64,000 nucleotides of DNA from Chryseobacterium cheonjiense (GCF_012927265.1 NZ_JABBGF010000001.1:1672502-1736501), one strand, 5' to 3'; positions 1 to 9,491 are shown, counted from the stretch's first letter. Numbers and translations: made by a program. The notes: generated from the sequence alone by a model not told the origin.

Positions 1-511
1 CCGCTTCGATTCCAAGGGTTAAGAGTTCCTGATAACGTCTTTTTGTTCTTTCATCAATACTTGCTGTCAGGAAAAATTTATAGTCCGCATTTGGCAGAAC
101 TACTGTCCCTATGTCACGTCCATCCATAATAATACCGCCTTTTTCTGCCAATGAGCGTTGTGATTGCAGGAGGAAATCTCTTACTTCTTTCTGTTTTGCG
201 ACAAAACTTACATTTTCTGACACTTCATTGGTACGGATTGCCTTTGAAATATCAATATGATTCAGAAAAAGAACCAGCTCGCTGTTATCATTTTTAAATT
301 CGAGCTCAATCTCATCAAAAGAAGAAAACAGCTTTTCGAGATCTATTAATCCGTCTTCATTAAGGCAGTTCTGCAGAGCAAACCAGGTAACTCCTCTGTA
401 GAGCGCACCAGTATCAAGATGAATGATACCAAGTTTTTGGGCAATAATTTTAGATATTGAACTTTTTCCGGTAGACGAGTACCCATCGATAGCGATAACA
501 GGTTTTTTCAT
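1..511 (-). CDS. cmk: Cytidylate kinase, C-terminus cut by window edge
   Basis: The protein phosphorylates CMP and dCMP to the diphosphates in the cytosol. The visible 170 residues start MKKPVIAIDGYSSTGKSS, a P-loop of the nucleoside monophosphate kinase type (GYSSTGKS, residues 10-17). LDTGALYRG follows, a signature of Cmk, and then IIMDGRDIGTVV around residue 145. E. coli Cmk has about 227 residues, so roughly 55 C-terminal residues lie left of base 1. The ATG is at 509-511. The gene lies downstream of porQ on the same strand, behind a clear porQ terminator, so it probably has its own promoter; I found no good TAnnTTTG box in the short gap. The identity is secure; the missing end cannot be judged. 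Confidence 0.95.
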   Translation of the reverse strand, partial: MKKPVIAIDGYSSTGKSSISKIIAQKLGIIHLDTGALYRGVTWFALQNCLNEDGLIDLEKLFSSFDEIELEFKNDNSELVLFLNHIDISKAIRTNEVSENVSFVAKQKEVRDFLLQSQRSLAEKGGIIMDGRDIGTVVLPNADYKFFLTASIDERTKRRYQELLTLGIEA

Positions 512-620
512 GACACAAATTTCCAGATTTTTTATTAAAAACCAAGTAAATTATAGCGGATTTTATCGATGATTTTGTAACTAGTGATGTGTATTGTTCC
601 AGAACCTGCTTTCCATCAAA

Positions 621-655
621 CTTTTAAATAAAAATCCCTGAAAGAAATTTCAGGG
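621..655 (-). terminator. Rho-independent terminator of porQ
   Basis: The arms CCCTGAAA (636-643) and TTTCAGGG (648-655) form a perfect 8-bp stem with a GAAA/TTTC loop. On the minus strand the stem is followed by ATTTTTATTT. It lies just past the porQ stop and before cmk. Confidence 0.85.
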
Positions 656-682
656 ACAGCTTATATTAATTTATTTACTTAA

Positions 683-1675
683 TTATTCTCCGGCATGACT
701 GACGAGATCTATAGAAACACCAATCTGATTGACATTAGTGGAATTGTGATATCTAACGTGCGCATAATCGATCCTGAATCTTGACAATTTAATCCCGAAA
801 CCTGCGGAAAGCCCCGAAAAGTTTCTCTGATCTGCTACTGCAAGCTCATTTCCACGTTTTACGTTATATCCAAGTCTGATATTAAATCCTTTTTCCGGAA
901 ACAATTCTGCTCCGAGAGAGAAATGATCGGCAATTTTTCTTCCTACATTAACTTCCTGGCCGTTTACATTGTATGGCGAAGAAATATTAAATTCCTGAAG
1001 ATCGTGTGCAGTAATGGTAATCGCAAGTGGAATGGCTTTAAAAATCCTGGTATATCCCAAATCTACACGAAAAGGAAGATTTTCCCTTGTCCCGTTGAAC
1101 GACTTAAACTGATAGCCAAAATTCCTGAATATTAAAGAAGCCGTTTCCTTATTTTTTTTATTGTGATACGTAATTCCTGCGTTTCCTGAGATGGCAGAAG
1201 AAGTATAGTTGTCAATTTTAGAAGTGATAAAATTCAATCCGCCACCGATGGTCCAGTCTTCTTCAAACTGATAGGCATATCCGGCACCGATAGCAACGTC
1301 GGAAGCTTTGAATGTTCCGTTTTCGAAACCGCTTTCATCTGTTCTAGGAATATCTCCGTAGCTCATATACCGTGCATTGATGGTAGCCATATGGCCGTTA
1401 TCAAAATCTTTAGCATAGGCTATTGTTCCGTATTTTGAATCAGCAAGATAAGCAGCAGCGTTCACAGAAAGCTGGTTATCAGAATCTCTATTGAGCAAAG
1501 ACGGGTTTGCAATGGCAAAGGAAACATCATGATCTCTTACGGAAATTGCATCGCCGCCGAGTGCAGCCTGCCTCGCGGAAACCGGAATGTTCAAAAACGG
1601 GTAAACGTTTGTTCCTGTTTGTGCATAAGAAACAATTCCTGAGAGAAATAATGAAAAAATAACAATTTTCTTCAA
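683..1675 (-). CDS. porQ: Type IX secretion system protein PorQ
   Basis: This 330-residue outer-membrane barrel protein begins with a signal peptide (MKKIVIFSLFLSGIVSYAQ, cleavage near residue 19). The next residues, TGTNVYPFLNIPVSARQAALGGDAISVRDHDVS in two parts, resemble the PorQ/PorV family start, where a small-residue turn precedes the barrel. Alternating hydrophobic strands run to the end. In the type IX secretion system, PorQ takes part in the late attachment step with PorU, PorV and PorZ (family knowledge). It is linked here to cmk, an arrangement I remember from other Bacteroidota. Three genes in the window encode proteins with type IX sorting domains, so likely clients are nearby. 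The ATG at 1673-1675 sits 18 bases after a TAnnTTTG box. Confidence 0.88.
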   Translation of the reverse strand: MKKIVIFSLFLSGIVSYAQTGTNVYPFLNIPVSARQAALGGDAISVRDHDVSFAIANPSLLNRDSDNQLSVNAAAYLADSKYGTIAYAKDFDNGHMATINARYMSYGDIPRTDESGFENGTFKASDVAIGAGYAYQFEEDWTIGGGLNFITSKIDNYTSSAISGNAGITYHNKKNKETASLIFRNFGYQFKSFNGTRENLPFRVDLGYTRIFKAIPLAITITAHDLQEFNISSPYNVNGQEVNVGRKIADHFSLGAELFPEKGFNIRLGYNVKRGNELAVADQRNFSGLSAGFGIKLSRFRIDYAHVRYHNSTNVNQIGVSIDLVSHAGE

Positions 1676-1693
1676 TTCAGTTTATTAGTAATG

Positions 1694-1701
1694 CAAAAAT
1701 A
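1694..1701 (-). promoter_or_regulatory. Bacteroidota -7 box of porQ
   Basis: On the minus strand the bases read TATTTTTG, matching TAnnTTTG, 18 bases upstream of the porQ ATG. No convincing -33 TTTG was confirmed. Confidence 0.5.
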
Positions 1702-1896
1702 ATCCTTTTTCGTACTTTTCAAAATATTTCTCACATTATTTACCGGTAAATTTTATGTTTTTTGAAAATCATAGTTTTAATATTAAATCTTCAAGGTTTT
1801 TTAAAACTTTAAAGGTTTGGAGAATATTCCTGAAAAGGCCATTTAAACAAGATTTAAAAATTTAACATAGAATCAAAAATCAATATTATTAATGAT

Positions 1897-1904
1897 TATA
1901 TTTG
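1897..1904 (+). promoter_or_regulatory. Bacteroidota -7 box of pyrH
   Basis: TATATTTG matches TAnnTTTG. The expected transcription start, about 7 bases later, lies well before the ATG at 1956. The box contains the TTG at 1902 that opens a longer reading frame, so that TTG cannot be a translated start if the promoter is real. Confidence 0.55.
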
Positions 1905-1955
1905 CAAAGTCAAATTTCTGACGAATCAACAGATAAAATTTATTTAAAAATAAAG

Positions 1956-2663
1956 ATGAAATATAAAAGAATCCTTCTAAAACTTAGTGGTGAAGCCTTA
2001 ATGGGAGAAAGACAATACGGTATTGATAATGAAAGGCTGCAGGAGTACGCTGCTGAGATCAAAAAAGTAGTGGACAAAGGCTGTGAAGTTGCCATTGTAA
2101 TTGGAGGAGGAAATATTTTCCGTGGTGTGGCAGGAGCTGCCAAGGGAATGGACCGAGTGCAGGGGGATTATATGGGAATGCTTGCAACGGTAATCAACGG
2201 AATGGCGCTGCAGGGTGCCCTTGAAGATGCCGGCATCAAAACCAGACTGCAATCTGCCATAGAAATGGACAAAGTAGCGGAACCATTCATCAAAAGAAGA
2301 GCGGTAAGACATCTTGAGAAGGGCAGAGTAGTGATCTTCGGAGCAGGAACAGGAAACCCTTATTTCACAACGGATACTGCGGCAACTTTAAGAGCAATCG
2401 AAATCGGAGCCGATGTTATTTTAAAGGGCACAAGAGTAGACGGAATCTATGACAGTGATCCTGAAAAAAATGTAAACGCCGTAAAATATAATTCATTATC
2501 TTTCGACGAAGTTTACGCCAAAAACCTTAAAGTAATGGATATGACTGCTTTTACTTTAAGCCACGAAAACAAATTGCCGATCATTGTTTTTGATATGAAC
2601 AAAGACGGAAATCTTGAAAAAATTGTAGACGGAGAAAATGTTGGTACTTTAGTTGATTTGTAA
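1956..2663 (+). CDS. pyrH: UMP kinase
   Basis: This 235-residue protein converts UMP to UDP in pyrimidine synthesis; it is of the bacterial hexameric amino-acid-kinase type. It starts [17 protein letters not shown], the usual PyrH opening, with the GGGNIFRG nucleotide/phosphate loop near residue 50 and [16 protein letters not shown] near residue 130. The length matches the family. The frame is open back to a TTG at 1902, but those 18 extra codons overlap a TAnnTTTG promoter box and look unlike PyrH, so the ATG at 1956 is chosen. frr follows after about 100 bases; the pyrH-frr order is a common bacterial arrangement. Confidence 0.96.
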   Translation: MKYKRILLKLSGEALMGERQYGIDNERLQEYAAEIKKVVDKGCEVAIVIGGGNIFRGVAGAAKGMDRVQGDYMGMLATVINGMALQGALEDAGIKTRLQSAIEMDKVAEPFIKRRAVRHLEKGRVVIFGAGTGNPYFTTDTAATLRAIEIGADVILKGTRVDGIYDSDPEKNVNAVKYNSLSFDEVYAKNLKVMDMTAFTLSHENKLPIIVFDMNKDGNLEKIVDGENVGTLVDL

Positions 2664-2767
2664 TAATTAAAGGTAAGGTTTAGAGTTAAAAACTTATTGT
2701 CTACTTACTTATTACTCATTGCTAATCATTTATATTAATGTGTAACTTATCAAATTTTTATTATATA

Positions 2768-3322
2768 ATGGAAGAATTAGATCTTATAGTAGAGTCTGTA
2801 CAGCATGATATGGAAGCAGCTGTAAAGCACCTGGATCATGCATTTCAAAGAATCAGGGCGGGACGTGCGTCTACTAATATGGTTCAGGATGTTATGGTAG
2901 AATATTACGGAGCACTGACTCCCATCAACCAGGTTGCGAATGTTTCTATTCCGGATGCAATGACGATTTCTATTCAACCTTGGGATGCTAAGGCAATTAA
3001 TGATATTGAAAAAGCAATTATTAATTCAAATCTTGGTTTTGCTCCATCCAACAATGGAATCAATATCATTCTTAATGTTCCGCCGTTAACGGAAGAAAGA
3101 AGAAGGGAGCTTGCAAAACAAGCCAAATCTGAAACCGAAGATACGAAAGTTGTAGTAAGAAATGCCAGACAAAACGGTCTGAAAGAGCTTAAAAAACTGG
3201 ATGGTGTATCTGAAGATCTCATAAAAGGGATTGAAGCCGAGATCCAGGTTCTTACCGATAAGTATGTAAAAATTTGTGATGAGCATCTTAAAACAAAAGA
3301 AGCTGAAATTATGAAAGTATAA
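2768..3322 (+). CDS. frr: Ribosome recycling factor
   Basis: RRF splits post-termination ribosomes together with EF-G. The 184 residues show the family pattern: an N-terminal long helix, then RIRAGRAST near residue 30, YYGALTPINQVANVS (the domain II entry), and the C-terminal helices with KELKKLDGVSEDL. The ORF can be extended ten codons upstream to an ATG at 2738, but MEELDLIVESV at 2768 fits the known N-terminus and length of RRF. It follows pyrH on the same strand and ends at a strong hairpin. Confidence 0.95.
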   Translation: MEELDLIVESVQHDMEAAVKHLDHAFQRIRAGRASTNMVQDVMVEYYGALTPINQVANVSIPDAMTISIQPWDAKAINDIEKAIINSNLGFAPSNNGINIILNVPPLTEERRRELAKQAKSETEDTKVVVRNARQNGLKELKKLDGVSEDLIKGIEAEIQVLTDKYVKICDEHLKTKEAEIMKV

Positions 3323-3344
3323 ATTTTAAGTTTTTTAAAATAAT

Positions 3345-3377
3345 AAAGCGGCCTTATATACGGCCGCTTTTGTTTTT
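3345..3377 (+). terminator. Terminator of frr, usable from both sides
   Basis: AAAGCGGCC (3345-3353) and GGCCGCTTT (3362-3370) form a 9-bp GC-rich stem followed by TGTTTTT. The minus-strand gene that ends at 3376 may use the same stem less efficiently, since it overlaps its stop. Confidence 0.85.
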
Positions 3378-4014
3378 ACAGGCAATCAATGTCTCCCTTT
3401 TTGTCTTTATTTTTAAGTATGAGCTGATACTTTTTCATAAGCTCGGTGATATCACATTTCGTTTCTTTATTGGCTATGGTTTCAGGGTTTTTATTATTTC
3501 CTTTTGAACGTATGGCATATTTCTTTTCGAAACATTGTACAGGTTTGTTATTGATAATATAAATTCTTTTTTCTGTGATATCATCAATCGTTTCCGGTCT
3601 GTCAGGAGTTCCTCCGTCATCGAAGTTCCAGACCGTTTCATCATTAAAAATAAAAAACACCTGATCATTCTTTACGAAATATTTTGTTGAGGATGAAAAG
3701 TGACTGTGTTCTGCGTAAAAATCCTTAACAGCTGCGAGCTTATTATCCTTATAAAAAAGAGTGACTTCACCTTCTCTCTCATCACAATTATAATTGAATG
3801 TTGTAGAGTCCAGTTTTTTTGATGTCAGCATGTTGTTAAGGTAGGTATACTCCTTTTTTACATCCTCAATCGTATGGATGGAGTCGTTTTTGGATATTGC
3901 GCTATCTTTTGCGGTTAATTGATCTCTGGACGGAGTATTCTGCGATTCTTTTGCTGTTTCTTTTTTACAGGAAATGAACATAAGAAGACTGAGGCTTAAC
4001 ATTGTAATTTTCAT
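3376..4014 (-). CDS. Predicted lipoprotein of unknown function
   Basis: I do not recognise a family. The 212-residue product starts with a type II signal peptide, MKITMLSLSLLMFISC, with the lipobox ending at Cys16. A Lys/Glu/Ser/Thr-rich linker follows (residues 17-60), then a mixed alpha/beta body with YTYLNN, EREGEVTLFYKD and VFFIFNDETVWNFDD stretches. The C-terminal part has two cysteines (CFEKK and TKCDI) and an odd final Cys-Leu. It is probably anchored in a periplasmic or outer-membrane leaflet. It stands alone between converging and diverging neighbours. Coding character is supported by the signal peptide and codon usage like the neighbours. Confidence 0.7.
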   Translation of the reverse strand: MKITMLSLSLLMFISCKKETAKESQNTPSRDQLTAKDSAISKNDSIHTIEDVKKEYTYLNNMLTSKKLDSTTFNYNCDEREGEVTLFYKDNKLAAVKDFYAEHSHFSSSTKYFVKNDQVFFIFNDETVWNFDDGGTPDRPETIDDITEKRIYIINNKPVQCFEKKYAIRSKGNNKNPETIANKETKCDITELMKKYQLILKNKDKKGDIDCL

Positions 4015-4100
4015 AATTTATCGTGATTGGATATCGCGGTAATACAAAAAACATGCTATGAATCTTACAGTTTTCCTAAAACTATTTATTGCTCGTTATA

Positions 4101-4132
4101 AAAAAAGTTCCGGAAATTTCCGGAACTTTTTT
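4101..4132. terminator. Bidirectional terminator after lptF-type gene
   Basis: The block contains the perfect palindrome AAGTTCCGGAAATTTCCGGA with its completing ACTT, flanked by A6 on the left and T6 on the right, so it can stop transcription in either direction. It sits at the 3' end of the permease gene (stop at 4131). Confidence 0.85.
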
Positions 4133-5591
4133 ACTGATATCTTTTATGCTCTTCTTTTTTGACGAATAGTTTCGTGACAGGTTTAAAGAATGCTTTGTAT
4201 TTCTCCGCATCAAACAGCTGCGAATCCGTAAGCGCTTTATAAGTCATCCATATTCCGAAAGGGAACAAAACGATATTCGGAATCCATGCCGCGAGATAAG
4301 GATTTATCTTTCCGGACCAGGCCATGTTCTCTGTACCTACATTGATCACATAAAATATAATAAAAATAACGATGGCAATAATCACCGGAAGCCCCATACC
4401 TCCCTTTCTGATGATAGACCCGAGACTTGCCCCGATCAGGAAGAAAATAATACAGGTAAATGAATAGGTCACGATTCTTTGCTGATAAATCACCACTTTA
4501 CCGTAATATTTCACCATAGGATCAATTTCATTATTTTTGGATTCTGTGGTCGTTTTAAGATTCTCAAGCCTGCTGTAAGCATTATTGATGATTTCCAGCT
4601 TTTTATCATTTTTTAAGGTATCGAGCTTTAAAAGCTGTTTGGGTTTTGCCTTCGATCTGTTCTGCTTAGTATCCATGTAGGTTATTACCGAATTGGTCTG
4701 GTTCAGAACATCGTTGTTAATATTTGTAAAAAACTTATTGTTATCCTTTTTGGTCTGATCAATTGTTTTATTAAGCTGATTGAAAGTCTGAAAACGATAA
4801 TCATCCGTAATTTTTTCTTCTTCAATAGCTTTGTTGATGATTTCACTTACGTCGAAATGTGATGTCAGTGAATCAAATTTTATGGCCTGATCCGGCTGTT
4901 TCAGACGCACGTTTTCTGCTTTTCCGGCAAAATTATCTTCATATACATACCCGTTATACAGAATAAGTTTCAGATAATTTCTGTTTGCGGCAGGTACAAA
5001 TTTTCCTTTTTCTGCTACAATTGACTGCTGATTATCATAAGCTGTTGCTTTTTTATGAATAAAAACGCCATCGATATTTTCTCCGTTTTCACCGGTTATC
5101 TTATCAAATTTCACCATATATCCGGGAATCTGATCGATAAACTGTCCCGGCGTAAAATTAAGCGCAGGCTTGGTCTGGGCAATATTGAAGAGCATATTCT
5201 TCGCCTTCCTTTGAAAATCCGGAATAATATTATTGGAAAAAAAATAAAGCATGACCGAAAGAACAACCGTTACGCCTAATAATGGAAGCATCACTCTTGT
5301 AAGCGAGATACCTGCCGCTTTCATGGCTGCAAGCTCATACCGTTCCCCGAATTCCCCGAAGGACATTATACTTGCCAGAAGAATAGTTAACGGCAATACC
5401 ATACTGATAACGCTTACTCCCAGATAAAAAAGAAGTTTAAGAATTTGAAAGGTACTGAGCCCTTTTCCCATAAACTGTCCCAGCTGAACCCAGATGATAT
5501 TCACAATAAATATGAAAAACAGCACGCTGAATATAAAGAAAAACGGTCCGAAGAAAGTTTTTATGATATATCGGTCTAGTATTTTTAACAT
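4131..5591 (-). CDS. LptF/LptG-family lipopolysaccharide export permease
   Basis: This 486-residue inner-membrane protein belongs to the YjgP/YjgQ family, whose members form the LptB2FG machine that extracts lipopolysaccharide. It opens with MLKILDRYIIKTFFGPFFF, a typical family start, followed by two or three membrane helices (to residue 125). A long periplasmic part follows (about 130-370), including VDPMVKYYGK-like ends, and then three C-terminal helices (about 375-460). MAAMKAAGIS-type coupling-helix sequence (ELAAMKAAGISLTRVMLP, residues 82-99) is typical of the family. The periplasmic part is unusually Lys/Asn-rich with a predicted helical insert (250-345). It lies downstream of lolA, and the ftsK-lolA-lptF order recurs in Bacteroidota. 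F versus G cannot be decided. Confidence 0.88.
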   Translation of the reverse strand: MLKILDRYIIKTFFGPFFFIFSVLFFIFIVNIIWVQLGQFMGKGLSTFQILKLLFYLGVSVISMVLPLTILLASIMSFGEFGERYELAAMKAAGISLTRVMLPLLGVTVVLSVMLYFFSNNIIPDFQRKAKNMLFNIAQTKPALNFTPGQFIDQIPGYMVKFDKITGENGENIDGVFIHKKATAYDNQQSIVAEKGKFVPAANRNYLKLILYNGYVYEDNFAGKAENVRLKQPDQAIKFDSLTSHFDVSEIINKAIEEEKITDDYRFQTFNQLNKTIDQTKKDNNKFFTNINNDVLNQTNSVITYMDTKQNRSKAKPKQLLKLDTLKNDKKLEIINNAYSRLENLKTTTESKNNEIDPMVKYYGKVVIYQQRIVTYSFTCIIFFLIGASLGSIIRKGGMGLPVIIAIVIFIIFYVINVGTENMAWSGKINPYLAAWIPNIVLFPFGIWMTYKALTDSQLFDAEKYKAFFKPVTKLFVKKEEHKRYQ

Positions 5592-5595
5592 CTGC

Positions 5596-5603
5596 CAAAA
5601 TTA
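5596..5603 (-). promoter_or_regulatory. Possible -7 box before the LptF/G gene
   Basis: On the minus strand the bases read TAATTTTG, matching TAnnTTTG. It is only 4 bases upstream of the ATG, so it would give an almost leaderless transcript; it may be chance. Confidence 0.25.
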
Positions 5604-5731
5604 ATGAAAAAGCCACAAAGTTTCCTTTGCAGCTTTTATATTTTATGAAATTTTTATAATCTCTAAAACTGTTTGCCTGTAACATTGTAATCCAAGGGCT
5701 AAAAAGCAATTTCAGTTTTTCAGATTGACTG

Positions 5732-6379
5732 TTAAAGTTCGGTGATCAGGTAATTTTTGTATTTGTTCTTGTCGAAAACAAACATTCCCGCATCCAGATC
5801 CTGATTTTCTTTATATTCTTTAATAGCGATTACGGCAACGTCTTTATTGTTTCCGTGCTGTTCAAGTTTTACCATCTGTTTTTTTACGGGATCTACAAAA
5901 AGATAAACGTGCTGTATTCCGTTAGATTTTACCGGTGTCAGTTTTATAAAATCGGTACTTACGCCGTTTACATTTTTCTTACCATTATAGGTTACGTTAT
6001 AATCATTTCTATAGGTCGAAAGATAATTGATAGGGGAGAACATCGAGCCGCTTCCGTTGGGTTTTGCAACCGTTACTTCCATGTCTTCCGTATTGATATT
6101 ATATATTTTATTGCCGTCGAAGATCTGTTCCGTTTCCATGATCTTCAGTTTGTACTTATCTCCGGCTGCATAATAAATTCCCGGTTCAGTTTTGGTAACC
6201 TGACCATTGGTCCCCGTTCCGAAGGAAAATTTAAAATAAGAATTCTTCTTAGAATTATAGTTTGCCGTGATATCATCCAGTATTTTTTTAGCCTTCGCAT
6301 CAATTTTCTGAGCATTGGCAGTTGCTACTGCGCCCACAACCATACTGCTTACTATAATTTTTGAAATAATGTTTTTCAT
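5732..6379 (-). CDS. LolA-like outer-membrane lipoprotein carrier protein
   Basis: The 215-residue protein has a signal peptide (residues 1-23, ending AVATANAQ) and a body of the LolA/LolB half-barrel type. Features include AKKILDDITANYNSKKNSYFKFSF, GIYYAAGDKYKLKIMETEQIFDGNKIYNINTEDMEV in two parts, and FVDPVKKQMVKLEQHGNN. In the family these proteins ferry lipoproteins across the periplasm. Bacteroidota have several LolA-like paralogues, so the exact cargo is not known. It sits between ftsK and the LptF/G permease, which places two envelope-transport genes next to the division gene. The C-terminal KNYLITEL is usual for this set. Confidence 0.85.
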   Translation of the reverse strand: MKNIISKIIVSSMVVGAVATANAQKIDAKAKKILDDITANYNSKKNSYFKFSFGTGTNGQVTKTEPGIYYAAGDKYKLKIMETEQIFDGNKIYNINTEDMEVTVAKPNGSGSMFSPINYLSTYRNDYNVTYNGKKNVNGVSTDFIKLTPVKSNGIQHVYLFVDPVKKQMVKLEQHGNNKDVAVIAIKEYKENQDLDAGMFVFDKNKYKNYLITEL

Positions 6380-6562
6380 TTTTATTTAAATCTTTAATCT
6401 TTAGACTTCCTTTACTGTTAAAAGTTAAACCCTGTAGGGCTTTTAACTGCGCAGATCTTCCAAAAACTGTTCCAAAGGATATTGTTTATTATCCTAAGCT
6501 GCTTTGCGAAATATTATTAGACAGAAATAATCTAAATATTTAACGAACAGTTTACAAAGAAT

Positions 6563-9070
6563 CTAGCCTTTTAAATCATCCAAAAACTGTTCAAGGGAGT
6601 GAAGATCACTAATCAGGACTTCTCTTGCTTTAGCCCCGTTAAATCCGCCTACAATTCCGCTTGCTTCCAGCTGGTCCATAATTCTTCCGGCCCTGTTGTA
6701 ACCCAGTTTTAATTGTCTTTGAAGCATAGAGGTGGAACCCTGTTGCGTAGAAACGATAATTCTTGCTGCTTCCTCAAACAAAGCATCTTTCTCATTAGGA
6801 TCAAAAGCGCCAACAGTACTTGCAGAATCTTCGGAAACATATTCAGGAAGGACGAATGCGGAAGCATAACCTTTCTGCTCTCCAATGTATTCAGCCAGTC
6901 TTTCTACTTCCGGAGTATCTACAAAAGCACACTGAAGCCTTAAAATTTCATTTCCGTTAAAATAAAGCATATCTCCTTTACCGATCAATTGATCTGCTCC
7001 CGGAGAATCCAGGATTGTTCTGGAATCGACACTTGATATTACTCTGAAAGCCGCTCTTGCAGGGAAGTTGGCCTTAATCATACCCGTAATTACGTTTACA
7101 GACGGCCTTTGCGTAGCAACAATTAAGTGAATTCCTACTGCTCTGGCAAGCTGCGCCAATCTCGCAATCGGAAGTTCAACTTCTTTTCCGGCAGTCATGA
7201 TAAGGTCTGCAAACTCGTCAACCACCAGAACAATGTATGGTAAGTAACGGTGACCGTTTTCAGGATTCAGTTTTCTTTCCGAGAATTTTTTATTGTATTC
7301 TTTTAAATTTTTACAGAATGCATTCTTCAGCAAATCGTATCTTGTATCCATCTCAATACAAAGAGAATTCAGGGTATTGATTACTTTATTGGTATCGGTG
7401 ATAATAGCTTCTTCCGCATCTGGAAGTTTTGCAAGGTAGTGTCTTTCTATTTTAGAATATAATGAAAGTTCCACCTTTTTAGGGTCTACCATTACAAATT
7501 TCAGTTCACTCGGATGCTTCTTATATAAAAGTGAGGTAAGAATTGCGTTAATACCTACGGATTTTCCCTGTCCCGTTGCACCTGCCATTAAGAGGTGAGG
7601 CATTTTGGAAAGGTCTGCCATGAAAATTTCATTGGAGATCGTTTTTCCGAATACTACCGGAAGATCCATATCCGTATTCTGGAATTTCTGGGATGCGATA
7701 ACCGAACGCATGGAAACCATGGTAGGATTTTTTCGTGGAACTTCAATCCCGATGGTTCCTTTACCCGGCATCGGAGCAATAATACGGATTCCCAAAGCGG
7801 AAAGATTCAGGGCAATATCATCCTGAAGTTTTTTTATCGCCGCAACACGGATTCCCGCTTCGGGCACAATTTCGTACAAAGTTACTGTCGGACCAATCGT
7901 TGCTTTAATTTCAGCAATTCCTACGTTAAAGTTTTTCAGCAGTCCTACAATTTTATTTTTGTTTTCTTCTAATTCTTCTTTATTAATGGAGATTTCTTCG
8001 TTTCCGTAATCCTTAAGAAGATCAACAGTCGGCATCTGGAAATTGGCAAGATCCAGCTTATGATCATAAAGCCCGTGCTTTTGTACCAGTTCCTGTGACT
8101 TCCTGTCGGAATCATCAAGAATATCAATTACAGGGGCAACTTCCACCTTAAACTTTATATCGTCTTCAGCTGCAACTTTCGCAGAAGTCACCGGAGTCAC
8201 ATCAAACGCCTGTTCCGGGCTCGGCATAGGAACCGATGGCTTCGGATTAAGGTCAACATGTAATGGTTGTGAAAACTCATTTTTATCCTCTTCAAAAGAA
8301 GTCTTGTTGGGCGTTACGATAGTTTCTGCCTGCGGAACAACAGATTCACGTTCAGCTTTAGGCTTTACCGCTTCTGTAACAGTAATTTTTGAAGGTGTGA
8401 TTTCAGCGTTTTCGGCTTCCTCAATAAGTTCATCATCTGCTTCGAAATTTTCATCGGAGTTCGGCATCATGGATTTTACCCTTCCGATAGTATTTTCATT
8501 AAGATCATTCAGCCTAGATTTAATGGAACTCGGACGGAGATTAAATTCTAAGATGAAATACAAACCAATACTTGAAATTAAAACCAGCCAAAGACCATAA
8601 GAACCAATAATAGCATTCAGTGAATCCATAATCTGGTAGCCGTACACGCCGCTCAAAACGCCCTGTCCTTTTGTAATAGCCCCAAATAAGATTGGGAGCC
8701 AGCAAATAAAGAAAAGAGAATGCCCTACTGTTTTCCAGGGTTTGAACATTTTCTTTTTAAGAATAATGGTTCCGAAGACTAAAAATAAAAAGGCTATTAT
8801 AAATGAAGCCACCCCGATACTTTCGAAAATAAAAATATTTCCGAGCCAGTCGCCAAGTTTTCCGAAAAGGTTGGAGGACTTAATGCTTTTGTCCAGCATG
8901 GTTCCGGCCTGGCTTTGGTCCGCCTTCCAATTCATCAGGTATGAAACGAATGAAAAGGTGAGAACGACGGAAAAAAGAATGAAGGTAAGGCCGAAGAATA
9001 CCCGCGGCTTCGATAAAAATCTGCCTTTTTCAGGCAATTCCTGTTGTTTTTTTTGTGTGTTTTTATCCAT
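6563..9070 (-). CDS. ftsK: DNA translocase FtsK
   Basis: The 835-residue protein pumps DNA at the division septum and helps chromosome segregation. It has four N-terminal membrane helices (residues 20-190), an acidic linker (200-330), and the FtsK motor with the Walker A motif GATGQGKSVG near residue 495. The Walker B motif is IVLVVDEFADLIM near residue 630, followed by the typical ARAVGIHLIVATQRPS. A C-terminal gamma winged helix follows (SMLQRQLKLGYNRAGRIMDQ). It is shorter than E. coli FtsK because the linker is short, as in other Bacteroidota. The longer frame to a TTG at 9085 overlaps a TAnnTTTG box, so the ATG at 9068-9070 is used. Confidence 0.96.
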   Translation of the reverse strand: MDKNTQKKQQELPEKGRFLSKPRVFFGLTFILFSVVLTFSFVSYLMNWKADQSQAGTMLDKSIKSSNLFGKLGDWLGNIFIFESIGVASFIIAFLFLVFGTIILKKKMFKPWKTVGHSLFFICWLPILFGAITKGQGVLSGVYGYQIMDSLNAIIGSYGLWLVLISSIGLYFILEFNLRPSSIKSRLNDLNENTIGRVKSMMPNSDENFEADDELIEEAENAEITPSKITVTEAVKPKAERESVVPQAETIVTPNKTSFEEDKNEFSQPLHVDLNPKPSVPMPSPEQAFDVTPVTSAKVAAEDDIKFKVEVAPVIDILDDSDRKSQELVQKHGLYDHKLDLANFQMPTVDLLKDYGNEEISINKEELEENKNKIVGLLKNFNVGIAEIKATIGPTVTLYEIVPEAGIRVAAIKKLQDDIALNLSALGIRIIAPMPGKGTIGIEVPRKNPTMVSMRSVIASQKFQNTDMDLPVVFGKTISNEIFMADLSKMPHLLMAGATGQGKSVGINAILTSLLYKKHPSELKFVMVDPKKVELSLYSKIERHYLAKLPDAEEAIITDTNKVINTLNSLCIEMDTRYDLLKNAFCKNLKEYNKKFSERKLNPENGHRYLPYIVLVVDEFADLIMTAGKEVELPIARLAQLARAVGIHLIVATQRPSVNVITGMIKANFPARAAFRVISSVDSRTILDSPGADQLIGKGDMLYFNGNEILRLQCAFVDTPEVERLAEYIGEQKGYASAFVLPEYVSEDSASTVGAFDPNEKDALFEEAARIIVSTQQGSTSMLQRQLKLGYNRAGRIMDQLEASGIVGGFNGAKAREVLISDLHSLEQFLDDLKG

Positions 9071-9082
9071 AATGTATTGTGG

Positions 9083-9090
9083 CAAATTTA
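9083..9090 (-). promoter_or_regulatory. Bacteroidota -7 box of ftsK
   Basis: On the minus strand the bases read TAAATTTG, matching TAnnTTTG, 12 bases before the ftsK ATG at 9070. It overlaps the alternative TTG start at 9085 and argues against it. Confidence 0.5.
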
Positions 9091-9462
9091 ATGTTTTTCA
9101 ACATTAAAAGCGGTGTCTTATGAGGAAGAATATTTTTATTTATTTAATGGAAAATTATTAAGCTTATTCACGGTTTTAAGAGACTAAAATATTTAAAATA
9201 ATTCAAATCTAATTTAAATATTTCATCTGCATTTTCTAAATACAGAAAAAAGCTCCGAACAGGTTTTTAGCAGATACCACGCCTTAATTTAAGCAAACAT
9301 CTTATCAACCAGGAAAAATTCATTATATCTTAAAAGATAATATTTAATTATTAGATTTTTATCATTCGAAATAAAATTATTAAGAACTATTAAAAATAAG
9401 ACTTATCTGCCTTAAAGTGATAAAAAACAGCTTTTTTTAACGGCATTGTAGTTTATCATCCT
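9091..9462. other. AT-rich divergent intergenic region, nothing recognised
   Basis: About 370 bases lie between ftsK and ccsBA. The only visible structure is a short inverted repeat next to the ftsK promoter (AATGTTTTTCAACATT, about 9091-9106). I saw no ORF, RNA fold or repeat with support. Confidence 0.5.
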
Positions 9463-9470
9463 TATTTTTG
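9463..9470 (+). promoter_or_regulatory. Bacteroidota -7 box of ccsBA
   Basis: TATTTTTG matches TAnnTTTG. It lies 21 bases before the ATG at 9492 and includes the TTG at 9468 that opens a longer frame. Confidence 0.5.
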
Positions 9471-9491
9471 CCTATCAAGTATATATATATC

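Noticed and set aside
7595..9107. Plus-strand frames opposite ftsK (e.g. 7595-7972, 8304-8600, 8742-9107)
   Set aside because: They mirror a conserved FtsK frame, and their products are low-complexity without recognisable motifs.
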